64,000 nt of DNA. Source: Perognathus longimembris pacificus. Taxonomy: Eukaryota > Chordata > Mammalia > Rodentia > Heteromyidae. The stretch lies in the NCBI RefSeq assembly GCF_023159225.1, contig NC_063167.1:7843734-7907733 (forward strand), written 5' to 3'. A program made the translations under genes and the position numbers. This document shows, piece by piece, positions 1 to 14,256 of this stretch. Position 1 is the first letter of the stretch. Each line of letters opens with the position of its first letter. The notes beneath the pieces are model-generated. The model saw only the letters and a list, made by a program, of their open reading frames with translations, was not told the origin of the DNA and made no database searches.

Positions 1-87
1 TGCAATCCAAGGCAAACATCTTCAGCATACAACCTGATTTATGCAAACCAGGAATGGGGGGGGACTTTCTAAAAGCCCAGAAAGTGT

Positions 88-318
88 GGGCCACAGGTGG
101 CTCAGGCCTCTAAACCCTAGCTATTCAGGAGGCTGAGACACGAGGATCATGGTCCAAAGACAGCCTGGGCAAGTAAGTCTATGAGGTTCTTATTTCCAGT
201 TAATCACCAAGAAGCCAGAAGTGGAGGTGTGGCTCAAGTAGTAGAGTTGCTAGCCTTGAGCAAAAAAGCTCAGGGACAGTGCACAGGCCGTGATTCAAGC
301 CTCAGGACAGAGAGATAG
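88..318 (+). mobile_element. composite SINE (B1-like head + Geo-like tail)
   Basis: Head with CTAGCTATTCAGGAGGCTGA (B1-type), tail with GTGGCTCAAG ... AGAGTTGCTAGCCTTGAGC as in the Geo half of IDL-Geo. Confidence 0.75.
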
Positions 319-337
319 ACAGCCAGACCACAAATAG

Positions 338-338
<1 letters not shown>

Positions 339-383
<45 letters not shown>
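339..383. repeat. (CA)n microsatellite
   Basis: Pure dinucleotide tract just downstream of a SINE tail. Confidence 0.95.
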
Positions 384-385
<2 letters not shown>

Positions 386-765
386 CAGAAAGTTCCCTGG
401 GGCTCACCTCTATCCCTCTCCCTCAGGGCCACCCCCCTGGTCTGTTCCTAGAAGCACAGGCCAGTCTTGCACATTCTAGAATTCCACACAACTGGAATCA
501 TGCAAAGCGATCTGTTTCTCCACTCACCGCCATGCTCCCGAGTCACCAGGCGGCTCATGTTTACTACTCTGTTTCCTTTGTGTCTCGATGTAGCGTTTCC
601 ACTGCACGCTCTCAGCCCTGGGCTCGGCACAAGCTCTGAGAATCAGGACCCTACGCTGCTGGAGTAGCCCAGCGCCCTGCAGACGGAGGATCGGCTACCA
701 GAGCCCGAGGCCAAGGCCGAGGCGTGCAGTGGACGGGGTGGACTGGCTCGGGGGAGGTGGCTGAC

Positions 766-1004
766 CTGACCCTCATGCCCTGGAACATCTCGGTGCTGGT
801 GTGGAAGGGCAGCACGGTGGTGGCGTTGACGCCCGGACAGTCCAACAGCCCCAGGGTCAGGCTCTCCATGAAGGCGAAGGCCGAGGCCTTGGATGTGCAG
901 TAGTCGATGGCGCCGGGGATGGCGGACAGCGCCAGCACGGAGTTGAGGCACACGATGTGGCCATTCTGCAGCTCCAGCATGCGCGGCAAGAAGGCCTTGG
1001 TGGT
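766..1004 (-). CDS. DHRS3: DHRS3 coding exon 4
   Basis: 239 bp, from [10 protein letters not shown] to FQGMRV plus two bases of a split Arg codon. Contains catalytic Ser (LNSVLALS) and the Tyr-X3-Lys pair ([10 protein letters not shown]). Acceptor CCTCAG before base 1,004; donor GTCAGC after base 766. Confidence 0.95.
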
Positions 1005-4000
1005 CTGAGGGCGTCCAGGGAACGGGGGTCAGCCCGGAGCAGATGCAGGTTCTAATCCCTCCCCCCCCCCCCCACCCGGGAGAGTGTCCACCGGGGACTC
1101 ACAGCTCCGTCCGTGACCGAGGGAGAGCGCTCAGGTCAGGCATTCCTCGTGACCTGGGGCTGCCCCCCCTCCCCGGCCTGGACCCCAGTCTTGGTGAGCC
1201 TCCCTCCCCGCCCCTCCCCAGGTCCCCAGCTGGGCCTCACCCAGAACTGGCCCAGAGTGTTGATGTGCTGAGACTTGAGGAGAGCATCGTCGTCGCTGTC
1301 CATCAGGCTCTTCCCGTGGACCACGGCGGCGTTGTTCACCAGGATGGTGATGTCACCCACCTGCGGGCAGGGCCACGATGGCGGTCAGCCTCGGTGGCCG
1401 CCACCTGGACCGACACAGCCCAGCGCCACAGTCCTCCCCCCAGTTAAAAATGGTTTCCACGCAAGTAACCTGCTTCATGGAAAATGTTCTGGAAGGTGCC
1501 CCGGGCAAGCGGGTCTGCCCTTAGCTTAGGGCCCACGAGCATCTTTCCTTCGCCAGTGCCCCCCCTCCCCCCAGCCACGTGCTCGAGGACGGGCGGCCCA
1601 GCACCGACCTTCTCCCGGACGGCCTTGGCCGTCTGGTACACCTCCTCTCGGTTGCCCACGTCACAGATGAAGTAGTGGCACTCGGTGCCCATCTGCCGAA
1701 CCTCCTCTGTCGTCTCCTTCAGGCACTTCTCCGTCCGGCCCCAGAGAACAATCTAGGAGAGGAGAATCACTTGTGATGGGTGGTTGGGAGGCAAGCCGGA
1801 GGGCTACAACATTGCCATCAGAAATTCAGTTAAGTCATTTAAATTCCTTGAAGCTCCGGACAGCACCCAAAATAAAACGCACGGGAGCAATGGACCCTGG
1901 CAGCTTTTGAAGGACAGCACCTGCCTCCTCTCAGGCGAAGCAGCAGGTTCGAAGCCCCGGGGGTCAACCACCTGGCATTACCATCAATCTCGTTCATACT
2001 TCCCGGTCTGCTAGTCCTGCCCCAGTCTTTCCTGCAGACTCAGAGCAATAACGGAGCTCTTCCTGGAAAATGTTCTGGAATGTTCTGTTAGGAAGGAGCC
2101 CACGTTCTCACCAATGAGGTCTGGAGCTGAGATTCTTCACCTCAGTCGTCAGGAAGGGAGGATGGGGGAAGGAACCGGAAGGAACCACACCCTCACCCGA
2201 CAGGTAATCACAGGAGGTAGGTGACTTTGGCTGGCATCAAAGGGCTGAGCACATTTATGAATGGAGAGCCCATGGACGATGGGAAGAGAAGCCCCGTCCT
2301 TCCTTCTACAGGAACCAAGGGCCAGACGCCTGTGGGACTAACCACCCTCATCGTAGGCTTAATCGGCACAGAGGGAGAAGGGCGGAGACCAACAGCCCTA
2401 GGGACAGAGGCAGAAAAGCGGGTGCTGGGTGCTGCTGGGAGTTCACCCAATCAGAACACAATGAGCCAGGTGCAGGGTGGCTCTTGCTTCCCCTGTCTAG
2501 CTACTCCGGAGGCTGAGATCTGGAGGATTGAGGTTCGAGGCTAGCCCTGGCAAAAAAGACTATGAGACTCCATCTCCAAGTGGCCAGCTAAGAGCTGAGC
2601 TAGAGTTGTGGCTCAAGTGGTAGAATGCCAGTGAAGTAAGTAATCCAGTGCAAGGCCCTGAGTTCAAAGTCTGGTACTGGCAAAAAGAAAAGAATGGCTG
2701 ATGCAGGAAAGGAAAACAAGTGTTCTAACTGCGGGCTCTGGTTACATGGCTCTTTTCATGTCGAGAAAAGCCCACCTAGATGATGGGGGTGAGTGTCAGT
2801 TTCTTAGTTGCTTTGTTGGAAAGCTCACAAGTTTCACACAGACCATTCAGATTTAGCTGCGAGATGTTAGCTGCACGATGGCTTCTGACCCACTGAAGGG
2901 TTCTTTCTTTTTCTTTTGGTGATATTGGGCTTTGAACTCAGGAGTCCATACTTGCTCAGCAGGTGCTATAACCTTGAGTCATGCCCCCTGGACCTTTTTT
3001 TGGTTTTGTTTTTTGTTTGTTTTTGGCAAGTCCTGGGTCTTGAACTCAGGGCCTGAGCACTGTCCCTGGCTTCTTTTTGCTCAGGGCTAGCACTCTGCCA
3101 CTTGAGCCACAGCGCCACTTCTGGCCATTTTCTATAAATGCGGTGCTGAGGAATCGAACCCAGGGCTTCATGTATACAAGGTAAGCACTCTTGCCACTAG
3201 GCCACATTCCCAGCCCCGCCCTGGACCTTTTTTGTGTGTGATAAGGTGTCACTTTCTGGACCGTCATCCTCCTCTTTTTAGGATGACAGTCAGCCTGCCC
3301 AACACGCCCAGCTGTCCCTTGAGAAGGGGTGTGGTGAACTGTCGTGTCTGGTCTGTTCTCAGACTGCCGTCCTTCCGACCTCCACCTTCCAGACAGCTAG
3401 GATTTCAGGCGTGAGTCTACTTGGCTTGGCCTTGAGGTTTTTAAATTAGCTTTTTAACTTCCAAAAAAAATTTTTTTTTTAAAAAAAGGAAAATCAGAAT
3501 GTCCTCTCGACCCGGACGACTGGCTGGAGAGCCTTCATTCTGTCTGACCACCTCGGTTAGTCCAAGTCCTGAAACCCAGGAAAGGTTTTTACAAGGGAGG
3601 TTCCTGCACTTGTCCCCCAGCCATCAAGGGCAGAAAGATTACCATCAGACGGGCGCCAGGGGACACACTCTTGATGGCTGAACTAAAACACTTAGGTGGG
3701 ATTGCCCAGGACAGGCTGGGGTGGGGGGGCTTAATGAAGAGGAAAATGATCCAAGAATGCAATTTGGCATAAGTACCCTAAACTCTCCCAGGCCCTATCC
3801 CTGGTCAAAGTCACTGACATTCACATTTCATTTTATTGTCCCATATCACTCCATCTACTCATCCATCCATCCACCTACCCATCCATCCACCCATCCATCC
3901 ATCCATCCATCCATCCACCCATCCATCCACCCATCCATCCAACCATCTATCCATCCAGCCTTACTCATCCACCCATCCATCCACCCATCCATCCATCTAC

Positions 4001-6396
4001 CCATCCATCCATCCATCCACCCATCCACCCATCCATCCATCCATCCATTCATCCATCCAACCATCTATCCATCCAGCCTTACTCATCCACCCATCCATCC
4101 ACCCATCCACCCACCCATTTCTGAGTAAGTCCGCCTGAGATGTGAGGAATCCCAGCTTCTTTTTTCCTGCGCTGGTCACCTCTGGCTCAATGGACAATGG
4201 GGCAGTGGGGTTCACCTGTCCCCCGAGTCTGGTGAAGGCATATCTCTGGGGATCTTAGGAACTTGTGATCAAGTCAATAGAGGGCAGTTTAAGGCAGAGG
4301 AGTGTTTGGGGGAGGTCAGGGCAGCAGGCCGGAAGGCCCAGTGATGCCCTCTTGGGGTCCAGATGGCACCTTTCACTCCGGGACCTGAGGCTGTCACCAA
4401 GCAGGTGGGCATGGGGTTCCACCTAAAGGGGGCCTCGGGGCTCTACAGGCGAGGACTTCACCCCGAGGCTCAGGGGTTTTTCCGAGGGCCTGTTGAGGCT
4501 GCCCCTCCTGCCTCCCCAGACCAGGAGGCCCTTGGGGGCCTGATGGTGTCATGGTCCTTTCAGCATCCTGGTGCTAGGTGTGTGTGGAGTGGGTGCAAGC
4601 CAGTGTCAAAGGAGGGTGGGATTGGGTGGCAAGGGCGAAAGCTCTCTAGGCTGAGACACTACCCACCCTTCCTGGCAGGGTCACTCAGGGCTCCAGAACC
4701 CCCCGAGGGGTCTGTGTAGGCCGGGAGTCAGGCAGGTGCAGGGTGCCCCTGTGTGCCCTCCTGGGCTGGAACTCTGCCCGGGACAGGGCCTTAGTGTCGG
4801 GCGAAAGGGAGTCTCGGGCTGGTGCATGCAGGCCTCGCCGTGTCTATGTGTCTGCAAGTCTCTGTGTATCTGGTTTTGTTTTTATTTTTTTTCTTTTTGG
4901 TGTTGGTACTGGGGTTTGAACGCAGGGCCTGAGCTTTTTCATTCAAACTCTTACTACTTGAGCCACAGCTCTACTTCTGTTTTTTTTTTTTTTGCCAGTC
5001 CTGCGCCTTGAACTCAGGGCCTGGGCACTGTCCCTGGCTTCTTTTTGCTCAAGGCTAGCACTCTGCCACTTGAGTCACAGCACCACTTCTGGCCATTTTC
5101 TGTATATGTGGTGCTGGGGAATCGAACCCAGGGCTTCAATTGTACGAGGCAAGCGCTCTTGCCACTAGGCCATATCCCCAGCCCAGCACTCTACCTCTTG
5201 AGACACAGCGCCACTTCTGGCTTTTTCTGTGTATGTGATACTGAGGAATCGAACCCAGGGCTTCATACATGCTAGGCAAGCACTCTACCGCTAAGCCACA
5301 TTCCCAGCCCCGACTTCTGTATTTTTTTTGAGTTTCATTGGAGATAAGAGTCTCCCGGTCTTCCCCGCCTGGGTTGGCTTTGAATGTGATGCTCCGATGT
5401 CAGCTTCCTGAGCAGCCGGGATGACAGGCGCCAGCCACGGGTGCCCAGTTTGTGTGTTTTCCATAGTGTGAGAGTCTCTCTGTGAAGGTGTGTGAGTCTG
5501 TGTTTCTCTGAGTGTGTCTGTGTGTCTGGTATGCTGTTTCTCAGGTCCTAGAAGCTGGGCCTGGACGGGCTGTTTCCATGGTGATGGATGGCCAGGGCTG
5601 GGTGAGGTGGGCGCAGGGGTGGGGGGCCCGGGACTCTGTCCACCGGGTCCCCCAGCTGTACCCCTCCCTCCCTGGGAATCAAGAGCTCCTGGCTGGGATG
5701 CTACAGGCACCCCTCGAAGGCTCGGCCCGGTGATTGGACCCGAGTTCCCTGTGGAGACCCTGCAGCTGACAGGCCAGGCAACCTGCCCAGTGCCAGACAG
5801 GGCGAGGGGGGCAGAGCTCAGGGAGCCGGCTGGGCCTCTCTTTCCTCACTCCCACGACAAGGGGCAGCGGGGGGCGGGAGTGTCAGAGCTCCAGGATTGA
5901 CTCCTAAGCAGAGTTTACAGAATCAGGAGCCTGGCGGCTGGGTGACTGCTGCTCTGCTGCCCCCTCCGGCACAAGGGGCAGCCCCTGCCCTTTCCCCTCC
6001 TGTGACAGGCGGGCAGGAGGGAGGGGAGGGAGGCTCAGCGCGAGGGGACTGCCGTGCTGCCAGTCGGCACCTGAGTTGAGGACTGGGCTGGCCTTGGGTT
6101 CTTGATGTCTGCTTGCATAAGGGGAAGCGTGGTGTAGGAGCTGGAAGCAGTAATGGCTTCCTGGTAGACCTTGCTGTCAGTGGATTACATAAGCCCAGGT
6201 ATTCTCTCTAAGGTGGACCCCTTGTTTGCACTTCTGTGTGTGACATGCCAAGGTGACTTCTAGGCTGACTTCCAAGCATCCTGCAGAGCCCTGTGGGAAT
6301 GTCCCCACCGTTCTGAACCTCACAGGGTCTCCTTCCATCCTCTCTCCACGAGACTGCACGGCAGCTGACATCTGTCATGCTTCCATACTTAAGACC

Positions 6397-6440
<44 letters not shown>

Positions 6441-7435
6441 GTTTGGGGGGTACAGATGAAGCGAGGTGTCCAGTGTGAATCTATACCCTAGGGCAAACAT
6501 GACACCTGGTCTGCGTCTGTGTCAGTACCCAGCTGTCCTCCCCCTTCCTGGTGAGCGCCCACGTTTTCTGGGAAATCTCATTGCCCTCTTACACCCAGCA
6601 TGGGCCAGGCACAGAGGAAAAGCTCATCACATGTCCCTGTCATGGTCACCCATTTCTAGAAGCTTCTAGAAAAATCTGCCTGCCTAAGGGACATGGGTGT
6701 TCTCGCCTTGCCCTCCTCGCTCCCATGTCTGCACTTGGCTTTTCTTCCAGAGCTGAGCTGGGGGCCACTGTCCTGTTCTACCAGGGGGGCCCCAGGAGGC
6801 GGTCCCCCGGCAGGTCCGGGGCAGGCCAGCTTGTGTCCCAGGGCCTTGGCTGTGCAGAAGGAAGGGAATCCCCACTGGGGACCCCAAAGCATCACAGGCT
6901 GGGAGATGGGGTGGAAGGGGGGTGCGCAGCGGAGGGGGGGCAGGGGAGAGGAGAGGAGCAAGCAGGTAAAATTTACTCTGTGATCCAGTTAGATCCAGAT
7001 CGGTGTGGGACACAGTGGGGTGAGTGGGTGTGCCTCCAGGAGGACCCAGGGGAACAGAAATAGGGGCCTGGCACCTCTTGGTTATAGAGGACGGGGGTGG
7101 GGTGCAGACCCCGTGACAGAGCTCATGCCCACACGCGCAAGGCCTTGGGTTCAATCCCCAGCGGCGCAAACAACAGAAGAAGGGAGATACAGCCGGACGC
7201 CAACAGCTCATGCTGAGATCGGGGGATTGGGGTTCAAAGCCAGCCCAGACAGACAAACCCAGACAGACAAACTCTTATCTCGATTAACCAGCCAAAGAAA
7301 GTGGAAAAAAAGATGTGGCTCACGTGGTAGAGCACCGGTCCGAAGCAGAAGAGCCGAGGAAGAAAGAGCTCAAGGCCGGGAGATTAAGCCGCAGCACCGG
7401 CCCAAGCACGCACGTGGGCACGCACACGCGCGCAC

Positions 7436-7491
<56 letters not shown>

Positions 7492-7990
7492 CCTTGCAAT
7501 CCTGTCTGGAGTATCCAGACTTTAGTTAGCACGTTGGTTGGCCTCCTATCTATCCTTTGCACGAGGACGGTGAAGCTGTGGCTTCCAGCCTGGCTCTGGG
7601 CCGCCCAGCACCGTCAGGTCCGACCCCCCCCCCCCCCCCGCCCCGCGGGCTCCCTGTCGCCCCGCCCACTGCAGCACAGGCTCACCCCCCAGGGCCCGGC
7701 CCAAAGCCCACCCGCCCTGCCGATTCCCAAAGTCAACCTTCTGAGTGCACGTCTGGGGACCAGGCGCCCCTCGATCCATCTCGGCTTTCCACTCCCTGCC
7801 ACCTTTCTCCCAGGAGCCCCATTTTCAAAGTCCACATGCTCCAGGCCTTGCCCCATCCAGGCAAAGGACTAAGAGGACTCAAGGACTCTCAGTGCTCAGC
7901 AAGTCTGTGTCCAGGAGACGTAGGACATAGTCTCAGCCGCCGTCCCCTGACAACCACATTCTTGCAGGGTAGCAAGATCTTCAAGAAGGT

Positions 7991-8025
<35 letters not shown>

Positions 8026-11000
8026 ATGTGTGCATGTGTCTATGTGTCTGTGTCAGTGTGTATTTTTTTATACTGAATAATAATCAATAGCTGATTTTTG
8101 TGCGTGTGCAGCCTCGGGTGTCCCTCTGCCAACCCCAGGGGTTCTGAGGTGACAAGGCCCCCTGGGGCCTCTTTTGGGACCCCCGGTGGGTCAGCACTTG
8201 GTGGGGCAGGTGGCTGGCGGAGTGCGCATGCATCAGGGGGCGCCCGGGCTCTGCCCTGGGCAGGCACGCATGCCACGCCGGTGCTCCGTGGCCTTTGCCC
8301 TTGGTTCCTCACCAGTGCGCAGGGGCTGGTATCATGGGGTGATTTGTGACCCTAAGGATGTGCATCCAAGCCCTAACTTCTAGAAGTCTGTGAGCATGAC
8401 CTGATTCAGAAAGGTCTTTGCCAATAAAACTTAAGTAAGGCCCCGGGCGGGGTGGGAGGGAGGGAGCGGTGTGAACTGGAGGCCAGGAGGCCAGCGTGAC
8501 ACCAGCGTGACACCAGTGCGATACCTCACCAGTGCAACACCAGCATGACACCACACCACACCACACCACACCCATGGGGGCCGTCCCTGAGCTGTGGTGA
8601 CATCCCTGTGCTGGGGTGACTGTCCCTGAGCTGTGGTGACTGTCCCTGAGCTGTGCTGACTGTCCCTGAGCCGGGGTGACATCCCTGAGTCATGTGACAC
8701 CCCTGAGCCGTGTGACATCCTGAGCTGTGCTGACTGTCCCTGAGCCGGGGTGACATCCCTGAGCCATGTGACACCCCTGAGCCATGTGACATCCCTGAGC
8801 TGTGGTGACTGTCCCTGAGCTGAGGTGACATCCCTGAGCTGTGCTGACTGTCCCTGAGCTGAGGTGACATCCCTGAGCTGAGGTGACATCCCTGAGCCAT
8901 GTGACATCCCTGAGCTGTGGTGACTGTCCCTGAGCTGAGGTGACTGTCCCTGAGCTGAGGTGACATCCCTGAGCTGAGGTGACATCCCTGAGCCATGTGA
9001 CATCCCTGAGCTGTGGTGACTGTCCCTGAGCTGAGGTGACTGTCCCTGAGCTGAGGTGACATCCCTGAGCTGAGGTGACATCCCTGAGCCATGTGACATC
9101 CCTGAGCTGTGGTGACTGTCCCTGAGCTGGGGTGACCGTCCCTGAGCTGGGGTGACATCCCTGAGTCATGTGACATCGCTGAGCTGGGGTGACATCCCTG
9201 AGCTGTGGTGACATCCCTGAGCTGTGCTGACTGTCCCTGAGCTGAGGTGACATCCCTGAGCCATGTGACACCCCTGAGCCGTGTGACATCCCTGAGCTGT
9301 GGTGACTGTCCCTGAGCTGGGGTGACATCCCTGAGCTGTGGTGACCGTCCCTGAGCTGGGGTGACATCCCTGAGCCGTGTCACATCCCTGAGCTGTGGTG
9401 GCCGTCCCTGAGCTGTAGTGACATCCCTGAGCTGTGCTGACTGTCCCTGAGCCGTGTCACATCCCTGAGGCGGGGTGACATCCCTGAGCTGTGTGACATC
9501 CCTGAGCTGGGGTGACATCCCCGAGCTGGGGTGACATCCCTGAGCCGTGTCACTTCCCTGAGGCGGGGTGACATCCCTGAGCTGGGGTGACATCCCCGAG
9601 CTGGGGTGACATCCCTGAGCCGTGTCACTTCCCTGAGGTGGGGTGACATCCCTGAGCCGTGGTGGCCGTCCCTGAGGTGGGGTGACATCCCTGAGCTGTG
9701 GTGGCTGTCCTGAGCTGTAGTGACATCCCTGAGCTGTGCTGACTGTCCCTGAGCCATGGTGGCCGTCCCTGAGCCGTGGTGACCGTCCTGAGCCGGCACC
9801 CTTCCCTCTGGGGCCCTCCTAGGTATCTGGGAAGAGGAGGATCAGGACTCAGGTCCCCAGGGGGCCTTTGACTCCCCGAGCCCAGGGTGAAGGCGAGGGA
9901 CGGGGAGGGCAGGGGAGGCCGCCCGGGGGCCTGGCTGCTCTGCAGGAAGAGGGCGCCAGGCCAGATGCCCGCCTAGCTGGCAGCCAACGCTTTCCAACAC
10001 AGAGCGGCAGGTCCGGCCGGGCCGGGCCGGCTCCACGTGGGGCGGGCACGAGGCTGGCAGGCTCACAGGACCCGGGGTGGCCCCGGGGGCCACGTGGCGC
10101 TTGGTGGGGCCTGGCGGCCCTCCAGGGGGCCCCTTCTGAAAGTGGGCGGGGGGAAGAGGGGGCAGGGTTCCCCTTGCTGGAGAAGGGTGGGAGATGGGTG
10201 GGCAGGAGGGGGGTTGAGTGGCTCTGGGCTCATGGGGCAGATGGGTGGGGGTGGGGGCAGCAGAATGGGGGCAGGGTCCTAGTACAGAGGAGGGTGAGGG
10301 GGCAGCTGGGGAAGGGTGGGAGTGAGCTGGGGTAAGGAGCCCAGGCCGCCCCCCTCCGGCCCCCCCCGTCTCCCCCCCCCCCGTGAGTACTTGCCGCCCT
10401 CCTCCCTGGCTGTGCCCCCCCCCGGGGTCCCTCTGCCTCCCCAGGGGGCCTCCACACACCGGCACTGGGGAGAGTTCTGGTGGGGGTGAGGACGGGTGAC
10501 CCTATCCTCCTGGTAGGAGGAGGTGTCAAATCTGGGGTGCCCCCCCCCGCCCCGCGGCCCCCCAGGCCAGCCGGTTTATCCCAGGGAGACGCAGAGCCTC
10601 TCTGGCCTGCATTCCCAGCCCCAGCCCTGGCCGCAGCCACGTGGAAAGCGGCCTGGTCGGGCTGCTTATTCTGATTATTCCCTGGGCAACTTTCAGATGA
10701 GTCACTTGGGCTCTCTGGGCTGCGGTGGGGAAGGTCAAAAGTGTACAGAAATGCTCAGGGAGCGGCAAAGTCGGGTCAGAAGCCTCAGTGGCCAGGGAAT
10801 TTGGGGGGGGGCTCAGAGAACCCCAGGAAGCCTTCTGCCCCTCCCCCCAGCCCCCAGCCTCCAGGTTTGCTGTAAGGAGCTGGGGCTCTGAGTCCCACAT
10901 GTACACACTTCCTTAGCTGAAGCCCACTACGACTATCCTGACATTAGGTTTGGGGAAGGGGGGAGGGAGCCCCAAAGTCACCCTAGATCTTTTACCAGCA

Positions 11001-13289
11001 CCCCTGGAATGCAGGGAGGCAACACGTATCCCCTCCCCCTCACACCCTGTGACATTGTCTGCACATAGATTGTCCTATGGCCCAGTGGCAAGAGTGCTCG
11101 CTTTGTATCCGTGGAGCCCTGGGTTCGATTCCTCAGCACCACATATACAGAAAACGGCCAGAGGTGGTGCTGTGGCTCAAGTGGCAGAGTGCTAGCCTTG
11201 AGCACAAAGAAGCCAAGGACAGTGCTCAGGCCCGGAGTTCAAGGCCCAGGACTGGCAAACAACAACAACAACAACAACAACAAAGATTGTTATTAGGGGC
11301 TGGGAATGTGGCTTAGTGGTCGAGTGCTTGCCTAGCACGCGTGAAGCCCTGGGTTCAATTCCACAGTACCACATACACAGAAAAAGCCAGCAGTCAAGTG
11401 GTAGAGTGCTAGCCTTGAACAAATACTGTCATTGTTTGAGTCCATACTAGTTCGAATGTCGGGGGTGGGGGGCATCCCCTCAGGAATCCAGACCCGCGGA
11501 AGGAGAGTCAAGTGCTATGAATGAATGAAGTGATTTTTTCTCTCAAATGAACAACCCATGCTGTCTGGTGCTCAACCAGGTGGATGGGGGGAGGCTCTTG
11601 GTTGAGAAGCTACCAAGAGTTTCAGGATAGGGGACCAAGCCGAGCCACGGCCGACCCGGCGACACCCAGCGGGACCTTCTGTTAGTCCACCGGCCTTCCC
11701 GGGCTGCAGGACCAGTCACACAGTGCACCCCATCCCTGCACACCTGCTCCCCACTCTGGCTCCCCAGGTCTGGGATGGAACCCAAGGCCTTGTGCATGCT
11801 GGGTGAGCACACCCCCATCGAACCAGAGGACAGCAAAGCCGGGACAGAAAGCAGGAGATCTGGGGGCAAAGCCTGCCCTTCCCCAGGGGCTCCGCTCAGC
11901 GCCGTGGCGGGACCCATACCCCCCTTGCCTGGAAACCCTCAAGGGCTCCCACATTGTCTCTCTGTTTGGGCAGTCCTCCAGTTTGAGGTTAGCTTGCTTG
12001 CTGATGGTTGGTTGGCGCTCTACCACTTGAGTCCCGCCTCCGGCTCAGCTTTTCGCGGGTTATGCTGGAGATGGAGCCCAGGGTACTTTTCTATCTTGAA
12101 CTATGATCCTCCAGATCTCGGCTCTGATGACAGGCACCTGCCAATCAGCACCTCGCTCCATGTTTATTCTTAGTTTTGCCTGGGACATTTGGGACATGCT
12201 CTATTAGAACCCCCATGGGGCGGTTTCTCTGTTTTTGAAGTGCTGTGTTGGGGTTCTCCAGCCTGGCTGTGGGTGTCACTAACTCTGTGTGTCTTCTTTT
12301 CCTGTCTGTCTGTCTGTCTGTCTGTCTGTGTCTCTCTCCCTCTCCTCATCTCTTTTGTTTTGCTGAGACCCAGTCTTACTGCAGAGCCTAGGCTGTCCTG
12401 GAGTTCATGATCTTTCTGCCTCCTGTCAGACCCAGGACCTGGGCTTGGAGGGTGGGGGGTGGGGGGCGGGGAGGCTCAGGAAGTGAGGCCTCACAACAGG
12501 AAGTAGCCGGGTCGGGACATCCTATCCAGGCCAGGGCGGGCTGGGTGGAGCTTTTCCTTAGTACCAGCTCTGTGGAAAGTGACCTTCACTCCCCTGGTTG
12601 GAGAATTCCACTGGGACGCCCCACCCCGCTTCTGCCTACCTGGGCAGGTTGTGTACCCTTGTAGTAACCTTTTACCGGCTCCAAGTCCAGTCTAGACGCC
12701 ACCTGCAGCCCTGTGAGGTCTGCTCAAGCTCAAGCTTACCCACCCTCACCTCTTCCTACCCACCCCCTACCCACCCTCACACCTCTCCCTACCCACACAC
12801 CCTGGCTCTGGCTGTGCCCACTCCCTGGGACCCCCGACGGGAGCCAGCCTTCCTCATGGGCTCCTGTCCGGCGTTTTCCTCACTGTCCCTGCTTGCTGGC
12901 GTCTCATCTTAGACCCTGCGGCTAGATACCACGGAGCTTCCTCCTCAGGATTCGCTCCCACCACCACGGCCTGAGCTGTGTGGCCTCAGGCATGTAGCTC
13001 ACCTCTTGGGACCCAGTTTTCTTATCTATAAAATGGGAACTGTAGGGGATTTGGGGGGAAATGAACTCTTAGACACTGAGTGGAAATGCAGATGGGTGCA
13101 GCCACCGAGGAGACCAGTATGGGAAACCCTCAGGAACTAGAAATAGCTCCTAGTTCTAATCCTAGCCCCAGGGCAGGGCGGGTCTGAGGAGCTAGATTTG
13201 AAACCAGCTGTGAGACTCATTTCCAATTAGCTGAGAGGAGCTGAGCTCAAGCTCTAGTACTGGTGTAGGTGCATGCGTGCACATGGGCA

Positions 13290-13343
<54 letters not shown>

Positions 13344-14202
13344 GCATGACCTGGCCACAGCCTGGGCACATGTCAGAAGAGTGAGTGACCCTACAAGAAA
13401 GACACCCATGCGGCCATTCATCACAACACTGCTCACAAGAGCCCAACAACAGAACCAGCCCAGGTGTCCAAGGACAGATGAACAAGTGGAGGAAGAAGAG
13501 CCATGCACAGTGCACACGGTGCAGTATCACACGGCCATGGAGAAAAATGAAATCCTGCCACTTGCAGGAAAATGGATGGAACTGGAGCGTGTCATACCGA
13601 CAGAGACAAGCTGAACTCAGAAAGCCCAAAATGCTTTCCCTCTTACTTAGAAGCTAGACCAAAAGAACACCACCCACTCATGGACGTGCACACACCAACA
13701 CACACACCTATGTATCTGAACACGCATACATATATACCAGTGGGTTATATGTCAATATGCATGTGTGTCTATTTACATACATATACACAGAATGATTTTT
13801 TTTTTTTTTTTGGCCAGTCCTGGGGCTTGAACTCAGGGCCTGAGCACTGTCCCTGGCTTCTCTTTGCTCAAGGCTAGCACTCTGCCACTTGAGCCACAGC
13901 GCCACTTCTGGCCGTTTTCTGTATATGTGGTGCTGGGGAATCAAACCCAGGGCCTCATGTATATGAGGCAGGCACTCTTGCCACTAGGCCATATCCCCAG
14001 CCCCACACACAGCATGATTTTAACAATGGGATTATTTAGGAGGATGAGAGGGAAAGATGGAGGGCGAATAATGTGGAAACCCATTGCGACACCGCGCGAA
14101 GGCATGAGGTGGCTCAGGGACAGCTGGCCAATGGAGGGGAGGGGAAAGTGACAGGGAAGGTTTGGTGCAAAATAATAATGCCAGGCTGGGAGGGGGGGCA
14201 GC

Positions 14203-14256
<54 letters not shown>

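Larger units (their letters stand above)
1..765 (-). other. part of DHRS3 intron 4
   Basis: Non-coding. Holds a composite SINE (about 88-318), a (CA)n tract (339-383), and no exon that I can see between 384 and 765. Confidence 0.8.

Noticed and set aside
1484..1776. Plus-strand frames over DHRS3 exon 2
   Set aside because: Antisense shadows of the minus-strand exon.
3721..4215. IHPSIHP / DGWMDGWM repeat proteins
   Set aside because: Translations of the (ATCC)n microsatellite.
8431..9593. Long minus-strand frames (up to 355 codons) with repeated [12 protein letters not shown] text
   Set aside because: They are the minisatellite read in three frames; no domain, no splice context, and repeat unit lengths of 19-20 bp change frame.
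8581..9795. CRISPR-like repeat array
   Set aside because: Mammalian DNA; units are contiguous without unique spacers.
11074..11160. tRNA gene suggested by A and B boxes
   Set aside because: This is the ID-like half of a SINE, present in dozens of copies; no cloverleaf checked or expected to be intact.
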